Made by a program: the position numbers and the translations under genes. Under the pieces are notes generated by a model. The model saw only the letters and a program-made list of their open reading frames with translations, did not search any database and was not told the origin of the DNA. From Pseudevernia furfuracea (Eukaryota > Ascomycota > Lecanoromycetes > Lecanorales > Parmeliaceae), in NCBI GenBank assembly GCA_022315425.1, contig JAIUPT010000046.1:1-64000 (forward strand): a stretch of DNA of 64,000 nucleotides. Reading direction: 5' to 3'. This document shows positions 1-9,812 of this stretch, piece after piece (position 1 is the stretch's first letter; every line of letters begins with the position of its first letter).

Positions 1-22
1 GTCCCCCCTTATTTAATAAACA

Positions 23-95
23 CTAACCCTAACCTAACCCTAACCCTAACCCTAACCCTAACCCTAACCCGAACAGTAACCTAACCCTACCCCCT
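23..95. repeat. Terminal telomere repeats (CCCTAA)n
   Basis: Roughly eight copies of CCCTAA, some one base short, run inward from the left end. This is the orientation expected of the C-rich strand at a left chromosome end. The array degrades into variants (CCCGAACAGTAACC) near position 70. About 22 bases of non-telomeric sequence precede it, so the contig edge may be slightly misassembled or may include a rearranged tip. Confidence 0.93.
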
Positions 96-289
96 CCCCA
101 CTCGTGCCATCTTCTCTAAGCGTCGTCATCTTAACTCCTCCCCCTTCACAGTAACCACGCTCGTCCCCCCTTCTTTCTTCTTCCCCGCTACAGTGAAGAC
201 TCATATTAAGGCACCATGAGCAGTCAAGTCCTACATTCTCAGTATAATACTGAACAAAACCTAACATCCTGTACGCTCATGGAGAACAC

Positions 290-1060
290 CTACCCCCTCT
301 CCTTCTTTCCCCTCTCTCTCCTCTCCTCTCCCTCCCTCCCTCTTCTCTCTCTACCCCTCCTCTCCTCCTCTCCTCCCTCTCTCTCCCCTCCTCTCCTCCT
401 CCCTCTCCTCCACTCCCTTCCTCCTCCTCTCTCTCTCCCCCTCTCTCTCCTCCCCCTCCCCCCTATCCTCCCTCCTCCCTCTCCCTCTCCTCTTCCTTCT
501 CCCTCTCCTACACCCCTCCTCCTCCCCCTCCCCCCCCCCTCCCTCACTACTCTCTCCTCTCTTCTCCCTCTCTCTTCTCCTCCTCTCTCTTCTCTTCTTC
601 TCCCTCCTCTTTTCTTCCCTCTCTTCCCTCTCTCCCTCTCCTCTACCCCTCTTTCTCTCCCCTCTACTCCCTCTCCCCCTACCCTCTCCCCCTCTCCTCC
701 CCTCTCCCTCCTCCCTCTCCTTTTTTCCCCCCACTCTCCCCCCCTCCCCCTCTTCCTCCTCCCTCCCCCCCCCTCCCTCTCTCTCCTCCCCTCTCTCTCT
801 CTCTCTACCCTCTCTCCTCCTCCCCTCTCTTTCTCTCCTCTCCCGCCCCTCCTTCCTCCTCCCTCTCTTTTCTTCTCTCCTCTCCTCTCCTCTCCGTCTC
901 CTCTCTAAACTCTTCTCTACTCTCCCTCGCTCTCTCTCCTTACCCCTCCCGTCTCCCTTATCCTCTGCCTCTACTCGTCTCTCGCTCTCGCTCCCCCTAT
1001 CACTATACGTCCTCGCTCTGCTCTGAGTCCTCTCTCTTCCCTAGCCCTACCCTACCCCTC
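290..1060. repeat. Polypyrimidine (CT-rich) low-complexity tract
   Basis: About 770 bp made almost entirely of C and T on the + strand, with only scattered A and G. The long open frames here on both strands (Ser/Leu/Pro-rich or Arg/Glu/Gly-rich) are products of base composition and are not genes. The tract lies between the terminal and interstitial telomere repeats. Confidence 0.9.
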
Positions 1061-1075
1061 ACTCTCACTAACCTT

Positions 1076-1146
1076 CTAACCCTAACCCTAACCAACCCTA
1101 ACCTATCCCTATCCTACCCTATCCCTAACCCTAACCCTAACCCTAC
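1076..1146. repeat. Interstitial telomere repeats, degenerate
   Basis: A second block of CCCTAA units with variants such as CCAACCCTAA and CCTATCC, in the same orientation as the terminal array. It separates the CT tract from the AT-rich block, so the CT tract is bracketed by telomere repeats. Confidence 0.85.
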
Positions 1147-3000
1147 ACTCTTCATCTCTTACTCTTATTTTTTGTATTATTATCTCTTATATATTCTTAG
1201 TTACTCTTTATACTTATATTTTACTTTTTATTCTTCTTCTATTTAAATTTATCTTATTTCTTATATTCTATTCTCTCTTTGATATTTTCTCTACTTTTAT
1301 TCTCTCTTTATATTTTCTCTTACTTTTATTCTTATATTAAATTTTACTTCTCTTTTTATTTATTAATACTTATATATTTTATTAACTCTAACTCTTTTAC
1401 TTTATCTTCTTCTTATTCTTATTTTTACTCTTATTCTTATTTTTATTCTTATTCTTCTTTTTATCTAATAATACTTATATAATTTTATACATTCTACTAT
1501 ATAATACTTATATACTTCTTATTTACTTCTTCTTTTATTTTTTAATTTATTTTATATATTTTAATAACTTTATAATATCTTAAATAAAATTTTAATTAAT
1601 TATATAAATATAACTATTTATATATACTTTAATTAATATCTCTATAATATATATTATATAATTATATTTTTAATTCTTATTAACTCTTTCTCTTTTATAC
1701 TTTTTCTTTTTCTCTTAACTAATTATTTAAATTCTATTTTTAACTTTTAACTCTTATTTCTTTTATATTTTCTCTTATTCTTATAATAACTTTTATTTCT
1801 CTTATTCTCTCTCTTACTTTTATTCTTAATAATAACTTTTACTTCTTCTTTAATTTATTAATACTTATATATTTTAATAACTTTACTTCTTTTACTCTTA
1901 TTTTTATTCTTCTTCTTCTTTTTATTCTTCTTTTCTTATTTTTACTCTTATTCTTCTCTTTATTTAATAATACTTATATAATTTTAAATATATATACTTC
2001 TTACTTACTTCTTCTTTTACTCTCTTATTTACTTTATATAATTTAATAACTTTATAACATCTTAAACAAAAACTTTATTAATCACATAAACACTAATACT
2101 TACTTACACTCTTAACATCTTTATATTATATATTATATAACTCTTTTTATACTTTATTAACTTATATAATTCTATTTTTTCTTTTTTAACTAACTACTTA
2201 TTTAAACTTAATTAACTATTTAAACTTTTAATCTTTAAAATATATATAATTATATTTTAATTTTAATTACTCTTATTACTATTTATTACTTAATATATAC
2301 TATTATTAACTCAACTTTAAATATAACTCTTTTTATTAATAAACTTTTAACTTTATTAAAATATAATATATTTAATTTATAAACAACTTTTATCTTCTTT
2401 TATACTTAAACTAATATTATTATTATTATATATATTCTAAACTTATAATTAATAATATTACTTTTTAATTAATAATAAAACTAATTAATACACACGTAGT
2501 TATAACTACATATAGTCGAACTACATATAGTTAAACTATATTATATTAACTAAGTGAAATATTTAAATTAATATTATTAATTCTTTATATATTTTAAATC
2601 TATAACAATTAATATTACTTTTTAATTAACAATTAATTAATACTATACGTAGTTAGAACTAGTTCTTTATTAATTATAACTTATATAGTCGAACTACATA
2701 TACTTGAATTATATTATATTAATTAAATAAGATATTTAAACTAATATTTTTTAATTCTTTATATATTCTAAACTTATAAATATTTAAATAACTTTTTAAT
2801 TAATAGTAATTAATACTATACGTAGTTATAACTAGTTTTAACTTATTATAATTAATTATAACTTATATTATAAGTATTATTAATTAAAACGATAATTAAA
2901 ATAGTAAGATTAAGAGTATTATTAATTAAAACAATAACTAAAATAATATTATAAAGATCACGATTAACTAGAATAGTAATACTAAGATTAATTTATTATT
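1147..3000. repeat. AT-rich subtelomeric block, first copy, with a G-free stretch
   Basis: No gene is visible. Positions 1282-2495 contain no G on the + strand while C is common. From about 2455 onward there are imperfect tandem units of about 150-180 bp, each starting near TTTTAATTAAT and carrying a TACGTAGTTA motif, including the 14-bp palindrome GTAGTTATAACTAC. Much of the block (about 1840-2460) is closely similar to 4570-5200, which shows a duplication. Confidence 0.85.
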
Positions 3001-3039
3001 ATTATTATTGTTATTATTACTGTTACTGTTACTGTCACT

Positions 3040-3860
3040 GCTGAGATCAATGCTGAGATTAGTGCTAAGATTATTGCTGAGAATACTGTCTGTTGAGAAC
3101 ATCGCTGAGAATACTACCTGCTGAGAATACTGCTGAGAATACCGCTGAGACCAATATCGCTGAGAATACCGCTGAGACCAATACCGCTGAGAATACCGCT
3201 GAGACCAATACCGCTGAGACCATCGCTGAGAATACCGCTGAGAATACTACCTGCTGAGACCACTGCTGAGACCAATATCGCTGAGACCAATACCGCTGAG
3301 ACCAATGCTGAGAATACTGCTGAGAACATCGCTGAGAATACTGCTGAGAATACCGCTGAGACCAGTGCTGAGACCAATGCTGAGACCATTGCTGAGAATA
3401 CTGCTGAGAATACTGCCTGCTGAGACCACTGCTGAGACCAGCGCTGAGAATACCGCTGAGAATACTACCTGCTGAGACCACTGCTGAGAATATCGCTGAG
3501 AATACTGCTGAGACCACCGCTGAGAATACCGCAGGGATTATCGCAGGGAATACCGCAGAGAATACTGCCTGCTGAGACCAGCGCTGAGAATACCGCTGAG
3601 AACACTGCCTGCTGAGACCAGCGCTGAGAATACCGCTGAGACCAATACCGCTGAGAATACTGCTGAGAACACTGCCTGCTGAGACCAGCGCTGAGAATAC
3701 CGCTGAGACCAATATCGCTGAGAATACTGCTGAGAATACTGCTGAGAATATCGCTAAGACCAATGCTGAGATCAATGCTGAGACCAATGCTGAGATCAAT
3801 GCTGAGAACAATGCTGAGATCAATACTGAGACCAATGCTGAGACCACTGCTGAGACCACT
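3040..3860. repeat. 12-bp minisatellite array 1 (GCTGAGAATACC / GCTGAGACCAAT)
   Basis: Dozens of 12-bp units built on GCTGAGAATACY and GCTGAGACCAAY, mixed with GCTGAGACCACY and CTGCCTGCTGAGACC variants that form higher-order blocks. Because the unit is a multiple of three, several frames stay open on both strands and give repetitive pseudo-proteins. Nothing supports translation. Confidence 0.92.
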
Positions 3861-3935
3861 GCCATTGAGTGTCCCATTGAGTGTCGCATTGAGTGTCGCA
3901 TTGAGTGTCCCATTGAGTGTCCCATTGAGTGTCGC
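3861..3935. repeat. Short 12-mer array CATTGAGTGTCG, copy 1
   Basis: Six units of CATTGAGTGTCS follow directly on the minisatellite. They are followed by a short unit (AGCATCACTATTYTAGT) repeated twice. The same order recurs at 6720-6850. Confidence 0.85.
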
Positions 3936-4011
3936 AATTTTCAGCATCACTATTTTAGTTATTATTCCAGTCTATAATACTCTCAGCATCACTATTCTAG
4001 TCAATAATGCT

Positions 4012-4189
4012 CTCAGCGAGGAAGACTGTATACATATATTTATGATAAACGTCGCTGGCGATCATTGCCCTGGGAGGCTTTGCACTGCAAAACCTGCCGC
4101 TAGCGATCGATTCGAAAAACGTTGTTCCATCAATGAAAAATTTATTCGGATGGGTTTTGCAGTGCAAAGCCGTCGAATACTAGAATTAG
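4012..4189. repeat. Conserved subtelomeric unit, copy 1, with nested-palindrome hairpin 4076-4171
   Basis: A roughly 178-bp unit shared with 4392-4569 and 6861-7038. Inside is a 96-bp inverted repeat with 19-nt arms (left GGCTTTGCACTGCAAAACC, 4076-4094; right arm 4153-4171, exact reverse complement). Each arm also contains a 6-1-6 palindrome (TTTGCA-C-TGCAAA). The unit ends in ACTAGAATTAG, where the other copies have ACTAGGGTTAG. The start of the unit lacks coding potential that is shared across copies. Confidence 0.85.
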
Positions 4190-4391
4190 TGTTCAATCGG
4201 CGATCTCAAAGTAGGTGTTTGAATGCTTAGGTGTAAGAAGTTCTAAATAGAATTCAGACTCAGCCTTATCGAGGGCTTGGCGCTTCGTCGCACGCTTTCC
4301 TCACCAAATAATCGTGTCGACCAAAAATATTCTAAAGTCTTTTCAGACTGCATAAAGAGGCGACGATGACTTCGATTATGTCTTGAAACAG
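4190..4391. other. Spacer between conserved units 1 and 2
   Basis: About 200 bp of mixed composition between the first two conserved units. It has no counterpart after copy 3 and no recognisable gene. Confidence 0.6.
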
Positions 4392-4569
4392 CTCAGCGAC
4401 GAAGACTGCATGCAAATCTTTATGGTGGACGTCGCTGGCGGTCATTGCCAAGGTAGGCTTTGCCTGGCAAAACCTGCCGCTAGCGGTCGATCCGGAAAAC
4501 GTTGTTCCACCAATGAAAAATTTATCCGAATGGGTTTTGCCAGGCAAAGCCCGAGAATACTAGGGTTAG
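4392..4569. repeat. Conserved subtelomeric unit, copy 2, hairpin 4456-4551 with changed arms
   Basis: Same layout and same 96-bp inverted repeat length as copy 1. The arms read GGCTTTGCCTGGCAAAACC (4456-4474) and its exact reverse complement (4533-4551). The inner palindrome has therefore changed from GCA-TGC to GCC-GGC in both halves of both arms, keeping all pairing. It ends in AGGGTTAG (4562-4569), directly followed by the second AT-rich block. Confidence 0.87.
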
Positions 4570-5530
4570 AAATAACTTTTACTTCTTCTTTTATTTATTA
4601 ACACTTATATATTTTAATTACTTTAATTCTTTTACTCTTATTTTTATTCTTCTTTTTTTATTTTTACTCTTATTCTTCTCTTTACTTAATAACACTTATA
4701 TAATTTTAAATATATATACTTCTTACTTACTTCTTCTTTTACTCTCTTATTTACTTTATATATTTTAATAACTTTATAAAATCTTAAATAAAAACTTTAT
4801 TAATTATATAAACACTAACACTTATTTATACTCTTAACATCTTTATATTATATATTATATAACTCTTTTTACACTTTATTAATTTACACTCTTTTTATAC
4901 TTTATTAACTCATATAATTATATTTTTTCTTTTTTAATTAACTACTTATTTAAACTTAATTAACTATTTAAACTTTTAATCTTTAAAATATATATAATTA
5001 TATTTTAATTTTAATTACTCTTATTACTATTTACTACTTAATATATACTATTATATCTTCAACTTTAAATATAACTCTTTTTATTAATAAACTTTTAACT
5101 TTATTAAAATATAATATATTTAATTTATAAACAACTTTTATCTTCTTTTATACTTAAACTAATATTATTATTATTATATATACTCTAAACTTTTAATTAT
5201 TAATATTACTTTTTAATTAATAATGAAAGTAATTAATACACACGTAGTTATAACTGCATATAGTTTAATTACATATAGTTAAAATATATTTCAAACTTAT
5301 AAATATTTAAATAACTTTTTAATTAATAGTAATTAATACTACACGTAGTTATAACTACTTATAATAAGTTTTAACTAGTTTTAACTTATTATAATTAATT
5401 ATAACTTATATTATTATAATATTATTAATTAAAACGATAATTAAAACAATAAGATTAAGAGTATTTTTAATTAAATAAATAATTAAAATAATATTATAAA
5501 TATCACGATTAACTAGAATAGTAATACTCA
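4570..5530. repeat. AT-rich subtelomeric block, second copy, G-free 4570-5224
   Basis: No gene is visible. It is a near-copy of the 1840-3000 block, with the same motif order and mainly single-base or short differences. No G occurs on the + strand for 655 bases. It is shorter than the first copy at its right end, where one of the roughly 170-bp tandem units is missing. Confidence 0.85.
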
Positions 5531-5534
5531 GATT

Positions 5535-5668
5535 AATTTATTATTGTTATTATTATTATTACTATTGTTATTATTATTATTATTATTACTATTCCTATTA
5601 TTATTATTATTATTATTGTTATTATTGTTATTATTACTGTTACTATTACTGTTACTGTCACTCTCACT
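5535..5668. repeat. ATT/TTATTG trinucleotide-rich run
   Basis: A run of TTATTA/TTATTG/TTACTG triplets that leads into minisatellite array 2. A shorter version (2990-3035) leads into array 1. Confidence 0.8.
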
Positions 5669-6722
5669 GCTAAGATTAATGCTGAGATTAGTGCTGAGAT
5701 TAGTGCTGAGATTATTGCTGAGAATACTATCTGCTGAAAATATTGCTGAGAATACTGCCTGCTGAGATCACTGTTGAGAATACTGCCTGCTGAGATCACT
5801 GCTGAGAATATCGCTGAGATCAATGCTGATATCAATGCTGAGACCACTGCTGAGACCAGCGCTGAGAATACCGCTGAGAATATTACCTGCTGAGACCACC
5901 GCTGAGAATACCGCTGAGATCAATACCGCTGAGAATACTGCTGAGAATACTGCTGAGAATACCGCTGAGATCAATACCGCTGAGAATACTGCTGAGAATA
6001 CTGCTGAGAATACTGCTGAGAATATCGCTGAGAATACTACTGAGACCACCGCAGAGAATACCGCAGAGATTACCGCAGGGATTACCGCAGGGAATACCGC
6101 AGAGAATACTACCTACTGAGACCAGCGCTGAGAATACCGCTGAGACCAATACCGCTGAGAGTACCGCTGAGAATACTACCTGCTGAGATCACCGCTGAGA
6201 ATATCGCTGAGAATACTGCCTGCTGGGATCACTACTGAGAATATCGCTGAGAATACTGCCTGCTGAGATCACTGCTGAGAATACCGCTGAGATCAATACC
6301 GCTAAGATCAATACCGCTGAGACCAATGCTGAGATCAATGCTGAGATCAATGCTGAGACCAATGCTGAGACCACCGCTGAGAATACCGCTGAGAACACTG
6401 CCTGCTGAGACCAGCGCTGAGAATACCGCTGAGAACACTGCCTGCTGAGACCACCGCTGAGAATACCGCTGAGAACACTGCCTGCTGAGACCCGCGCTGA
6501 GAATACCGCTGAGAACACTGCCTGCTGAGACCAGCGCTGAGAATACCGCTGAGACCAATACCGCTGAGAATACTGCTAAGAATATCACTGAGATCAATAC
6601 CGCTGAGATCAATGCTGAGACCAATGCTGAGATCAATGCTGAGACCAATGCGGAGACCAATGCTGAGACCAATGCTGAGACCAATGCCGAGATCAATGCT
6701 GAGAATACTGCTGAGACCACTG
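5669..6722. repeat. 12-bp minisatellite array 2
   Basis: Same 12-bp units (GCTGAGAATACC, GCTGAGACCAAT, GCTGAGATCAAT) as array 1 but longer and with a different unit order. The longer motif around GCTGAGAACACTGCCTGCTGAGACC is repeated in tandem at about 6380-6540, indicating recent local expansion. Confidence 0.92.
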
Positions 6723-6803
6723 CTATTGAGTGTCGCATTAAGTGTCGCATTGATTGTCGCATTGATTGTCGCATTAAGTGTCATATTGAGTGTCGCATTA
6801 TTC
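6723..6803. repeat. Short 12-mer array CATTGAGTGTCG, copy 2
   Basis: Seven units of CATTRAGTGTCG, several of them changed to CATTGATTGTCG, in the same position relative to the minisatellite as 3861-3935. Confidence 0.82.
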
Positions 6804-6860
6804 TAGTCACTATTTTTGTCAGCGGTGCTCTCAGCATCATTATTCTAATTAAGAATACTT

Positions 6861-7038
6861 CTCAGCGACGAAGACTGCATGCAAATCTTTATAATGAACG
6901 TCGCTGACGGTCATTGCCCTGAGAGGCTTTGCACTGCAAAACCTGTCGCTAGCGGTCGATTCGGAAAACGTTGTTCCACCAATGAAAAATTTATCCGGAT
7001 GGGTTTTGCCGTGCAAAGCCGTCGAATACTAGGGTTAG
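6861..7038. repeat. Conserved subtelomeric unit, copy 3, hairpin 6925-7020
   Basis: Third copy of the unit. The left arm (6925-6943) equals that of copy 1. The right arm (7002-7020) differs from a perfect match at one base (GCCGTGC), leaving one mismatch in the hairpin and in its inner palindrome. It ends in AGGGTTAG (7031-7038). Beyond it the sequence becomes ordinary mixed-composition DNA, so this marks the inner edge of the satellite region. Confidence 0.86.
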
Positions 7039-7736
7039 GACATCGAGCTCTTTAGCACAGCCTTTGAGTCGATCATCATGTCACGCGTCCAGCCTCGGTT
7101 CTTGGCTGATACAATATTGTATCGCGGGCGCTCGTTGATCAAAGATGGCGCGCGTAACCCAAAGCACAACGCCGCCCAGATTATAACGTAAGCCTACATC
7201 GGAGACATACGCGGGTCTCATCTTGCGCGCTGAGTCCGCCAGACCCTCCTCAAAAGAATGCCTTCCCTATAACCTGGTATGATAACGTCAGCGCTGGGTC
7301 GATACAAGCCTACAAGTGCATCTCGAGCGAACACCGACATCAAGGGTTAGGGTTAGCGAATAGATCGTGGCCTATGCGATATCACTGTCACTACATGAGC
7401 TCCAAGGAAAGGACAAGACATCAAAGATCACTGCGGACGGAATTATTCACGCATGCGGTTTGGTAACGCCATTCACACACAAGTCGCATCTTTTCTAGAA
7501 GTGAAGGCTACAAGTGCACGTTGATTCTTCTTACTCGATATTGCTATTGTCCCTCCGCTTTGTCGCTGCCCGAAGAGCCACGTCGTGGTAATGCCAGTAC
7601 CGCACCGCGAATCCTAGTCTCCACAAAACTTTGCCCCCTGTGCGCACTGGTCATCAACAGGTCTCCGTACCGACTCATAAAGACCTGTAGAAATCGTTCA
7701 TCATCAAATACAGTTCCGCCCCAAAGTGCCAAAATT
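7039..7736. other. Gene-free interval with a short inverted telomere motif
   Basis: No supported gene. AGGGTTAGGGTTAG at 7343-7356 is a two-repeat telomere motif in the orientation opposite to the chromosome end. The open frame 7521-8063 on the + strand overlaps the gene on the other strand and looks like its shadow. Confidence 0.6.
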
Positions 7737-8861
7737 TCATCCTTTCATAATGTCGTTGTTCCAGAAGAACTTGCCCAACCGCACAGCGATGAAGACTTCA
7801 CGTATAGCCCCAGAGTAGAGGTACACGACGAGCGATGGCCGTATAACAAAGAAAACCACTTTCGTCGTGTCCTGGGAAAAGTTGATCCCAAACAATCGAG
7901 CCACAGGCGTCCCACAGAAGTACAATTCAAAGACGACCCAGAACAACCACCAATTCACAGCATGTGTCCACTTGATAACCTTCCAGAGCATGCCCTGTAT
8001 CCGGTTCGGCTTGAGCAGCAAACCAGCTCCGATAGTAGTCCAAATAGCGAGGTGAAGGGTTGACTTGATTGCGATGGCTCCCCAAGGTGCTGTTACACCG
8101 GGGTCAAATTCCTCGTATATGGCACACTGTAGCAGGATGAACAGCGTAAGGAGCACCGGCCAGAAGAGTAGAGAATACACGACGACAGCTAGCATGACCA
8201 GCGCTATCAGGGGAACAACTGCTGCCATGAATAGTCCTTTTATTCGTGGTGGTAGAACCATTTTACCCCACCAGCTAGTTTGAGGGCGCTGATCTACCTC
8301 CCCTTCTGCATCAGTCTTTTCGCTTGAGCTTTCTGGCGTTGCTTTGTGGGGGGTTTCTCTTTCCTTTTTGCCACCAGAGATAGCGACGAGGAAAAGCAAA
8401 AACAGGATGTAGATGGCTTTATGTGTCCATCGCGAAAGGGCCGTCGACGTCGAAGGATTAGAATCGTCCTCTGATTTTGGCTCCAAGCTGCTGTCCCCAT
8501 CACTGCTGCCTTTCTGCCCGGATTCAACTTCGAGAGCTTCCTTCTCATGGAGATAAGCTTTCTCATCCTGTACGGTTGCGTGATCTTTCTCTCTCGTAGC
8601 ACCACCAATATGCACGAGATATCGACCTTTGAAGAGATAACGGTCGATTGCAAAGGTCAAGCAGAGGATGGCGGAGATGACAACGACAATGTCTGAGGTC
8701 CTTATCGATACATTCCAGCTCAACCCATTGCGTGGAGGGGAAATGAGGTCAGACTGGAGCTCTCGTAGGCCAAAGGGGCCGTCGATGAGGCTGAAGCTGA
8801 GCGCGGAGGTGTTGTTGGTGACGTTGGCGGTGGCGGCGTCAACGGTGAAAGAATGTAGCAT
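7737..8861 (-). CDS. Hypothetical multi-pass membrane protein (374 aa)
   Basis: I do not recognise the family. It is a single uninterrupted frame. The N-terminal 50 residues are Asn/Ser/Thr-rich and look extracellular (two NxT sites). A first membrane segment (IVVVISAILCLTFAI) follows at about 60-74. A charged, low-complexity cytoplasmic-type stretch with many Glu, Lys and Ser covers about 85-140, and a second hydrophobic segment is at about 150-163. After another acidic linker (165-195) come at least four further hydrophobic stretches up to residue 360, including ALVMLAVVVYSLLFWPVLL. The first Met of the long frame was chosen. An upstream frame at 8870-9064 is probably 5' leader. It is probably a plasma-membrane or endomembrane protein. 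Confidence 0.6.
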   Translation of the reverse strand: MLHSFTVDAATANVTNNTSALSFSLIDGPFGLRELQSDLISPPRNGLSWNVSIRTSDIVVVISAILCLTFAIDRYLFKGRYLVHIGGATREKDHATVQDEKAYLHEKEALEVESGQKGSSDGDSSLEPKSEDDSNPSTSTALSRWTHKAIYILFLLFLVAISGGKKERETPHKATPESSSEKTDAEGEVDQRPQTSWWGKMVLPPRIKGLFMAAVVPLIALVMLAVVVYSLLFWPVLLTLFILLQCAIYEEFDPGVTAPWGAIAIKSTLHLAIWTTIGAGLLLKPNRIQGMLWKVIKWTHAVNWWLFWVVFELYFCGTPVARLFGINFSQDTTKVVFFVIRPSLVVYLYSGAIREVFIAVRLGKFFWNNDIMKG

Positions 8862-9241
8862 GTTTGGCTCTACGTATTATTACGAGCAGCGAAGAGACAC
8901 TTGCGGTCCGGTGGGAAATTGTCTAGGCGAACATCTCTGTTGGAGTTGTCTGGTGTTGTGCTGATGGTGTTAGAAGTCAAGTCAAACGGCGAGAAGGGCT
9001 GGGTGGGGGTGGCCTTCGGAACAAACTTCGGAACTTCGAATCTGAGCGAAGTGGCGGCTGACAAATGACGTTATAAATCAATGGACGGGTCAGTTGAAGT
9101 ACTTTTTACTACTACTTTATAAAATACCTATTTTTGTTGTTTAATAACTTCTGTTCAATTTCCATTTTCATTTCCATCTCTCTAAGATATGAAGTCTTGA
9201 CATGTTGACAGTGGGATAATCGATAATGTGTATCCTCCTTC
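8862..9241. other. Intergenic interval
   Basis: Likely promoter and leader of the minus-strand membrane gene, plus AT-rich sequence (9085-9180). No other feature is seen. Confidence 0.5.
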
Positions 9242-9812
9242 TTACGCCTTGAACTGACACGAGATCCGTATATCTCTTTCAATCAAGCCCAACTTTGTTC
9301 CCCAATAGATCCTTCTCGACTTTCCAATCACTCGGCCTTCGGTAGCTTTTATTCTCACATTATCACCATGCCCATGAGCACCCAGAAGCCAAATCATCAT
9401 CTCCGGTGCCGGCCTCGCATCCCTCTTGCTTGCGCGATCCCTCCTCCGCGCCTCCATCCCTTTTCTTATTTTCGAACGAGGCAGCTCAATCTCCTTCCGC
9501 GCATAAGGGTACAGACTACGACTTTCCTCAGAAGGCTTAAGCGCCATTAAATACGTCCTCGAACCAGACGAGTTCCCGAAATTCTGGGACAAATGCGGCA
9601 AGACCGCGAGCAGTGAACTTGCAGTTAACTTGCAGTGATGCCACAACGGGCTCCAAGGTTTCTGCGAAACAGGCCTCCTGTATATGTAGCCCAGACTCAT
9701 CGTCCTCCCTTCGTCTGCTGCTTTTTCTTTGAGTTCCTGATCGGTGATATCCCGCTCTTTGTCTCAGAGCAAGATCGTCAGAAACCCCATCCTCTTCGTC
9801 CGAGAAGTCCAT
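9242..9812 (-). pseudogene. Coding-like region, unknown product, frames overlap
   Basis: Three overlapping minus-strand frames each look partly coding: a charged segment with DKERDITDQELKEKAADEG about 9710-9780, a segment ending in LVWFEDVFNGA at about 9537, and a basic segment with ARRRDRASKRDARPAPE at about 9400-9470. No single frame covers all of it and no clean intron set was found. It could be the 3' exons of the gene starting at 10801 or a frameshifted relic. Confidence 0.3.

Noticed and set aside
290..908. Long open frames of Ser/Leu/Pro (+) and Arg/Glu/Gly (-) in the CT tract
   Set aside because: They follow directly from the polypyrimidine composition, which has few stop codons; no protein features.
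3071..3950. Long repetitive frames on both strands across minisatellite array 1 (also 5768-6784)
   Set aside because: A 12-bp unit keeps all frames periodic, so open frames arise automatically in several frames and both strands. No start context or non-repeat domain supports a gene.
3040..6725. CRISPR-like appearance of short repeats
   Set aside because: The units are contiguous 12-mers without unique spacers, in a eukaryotic telomere context.
7521..8063. 180-codon + strand frame
   Set aside because: Its second half is antisense to the membrane protein gene at 7737-8861, and its own sequence shows no recognisable motif.
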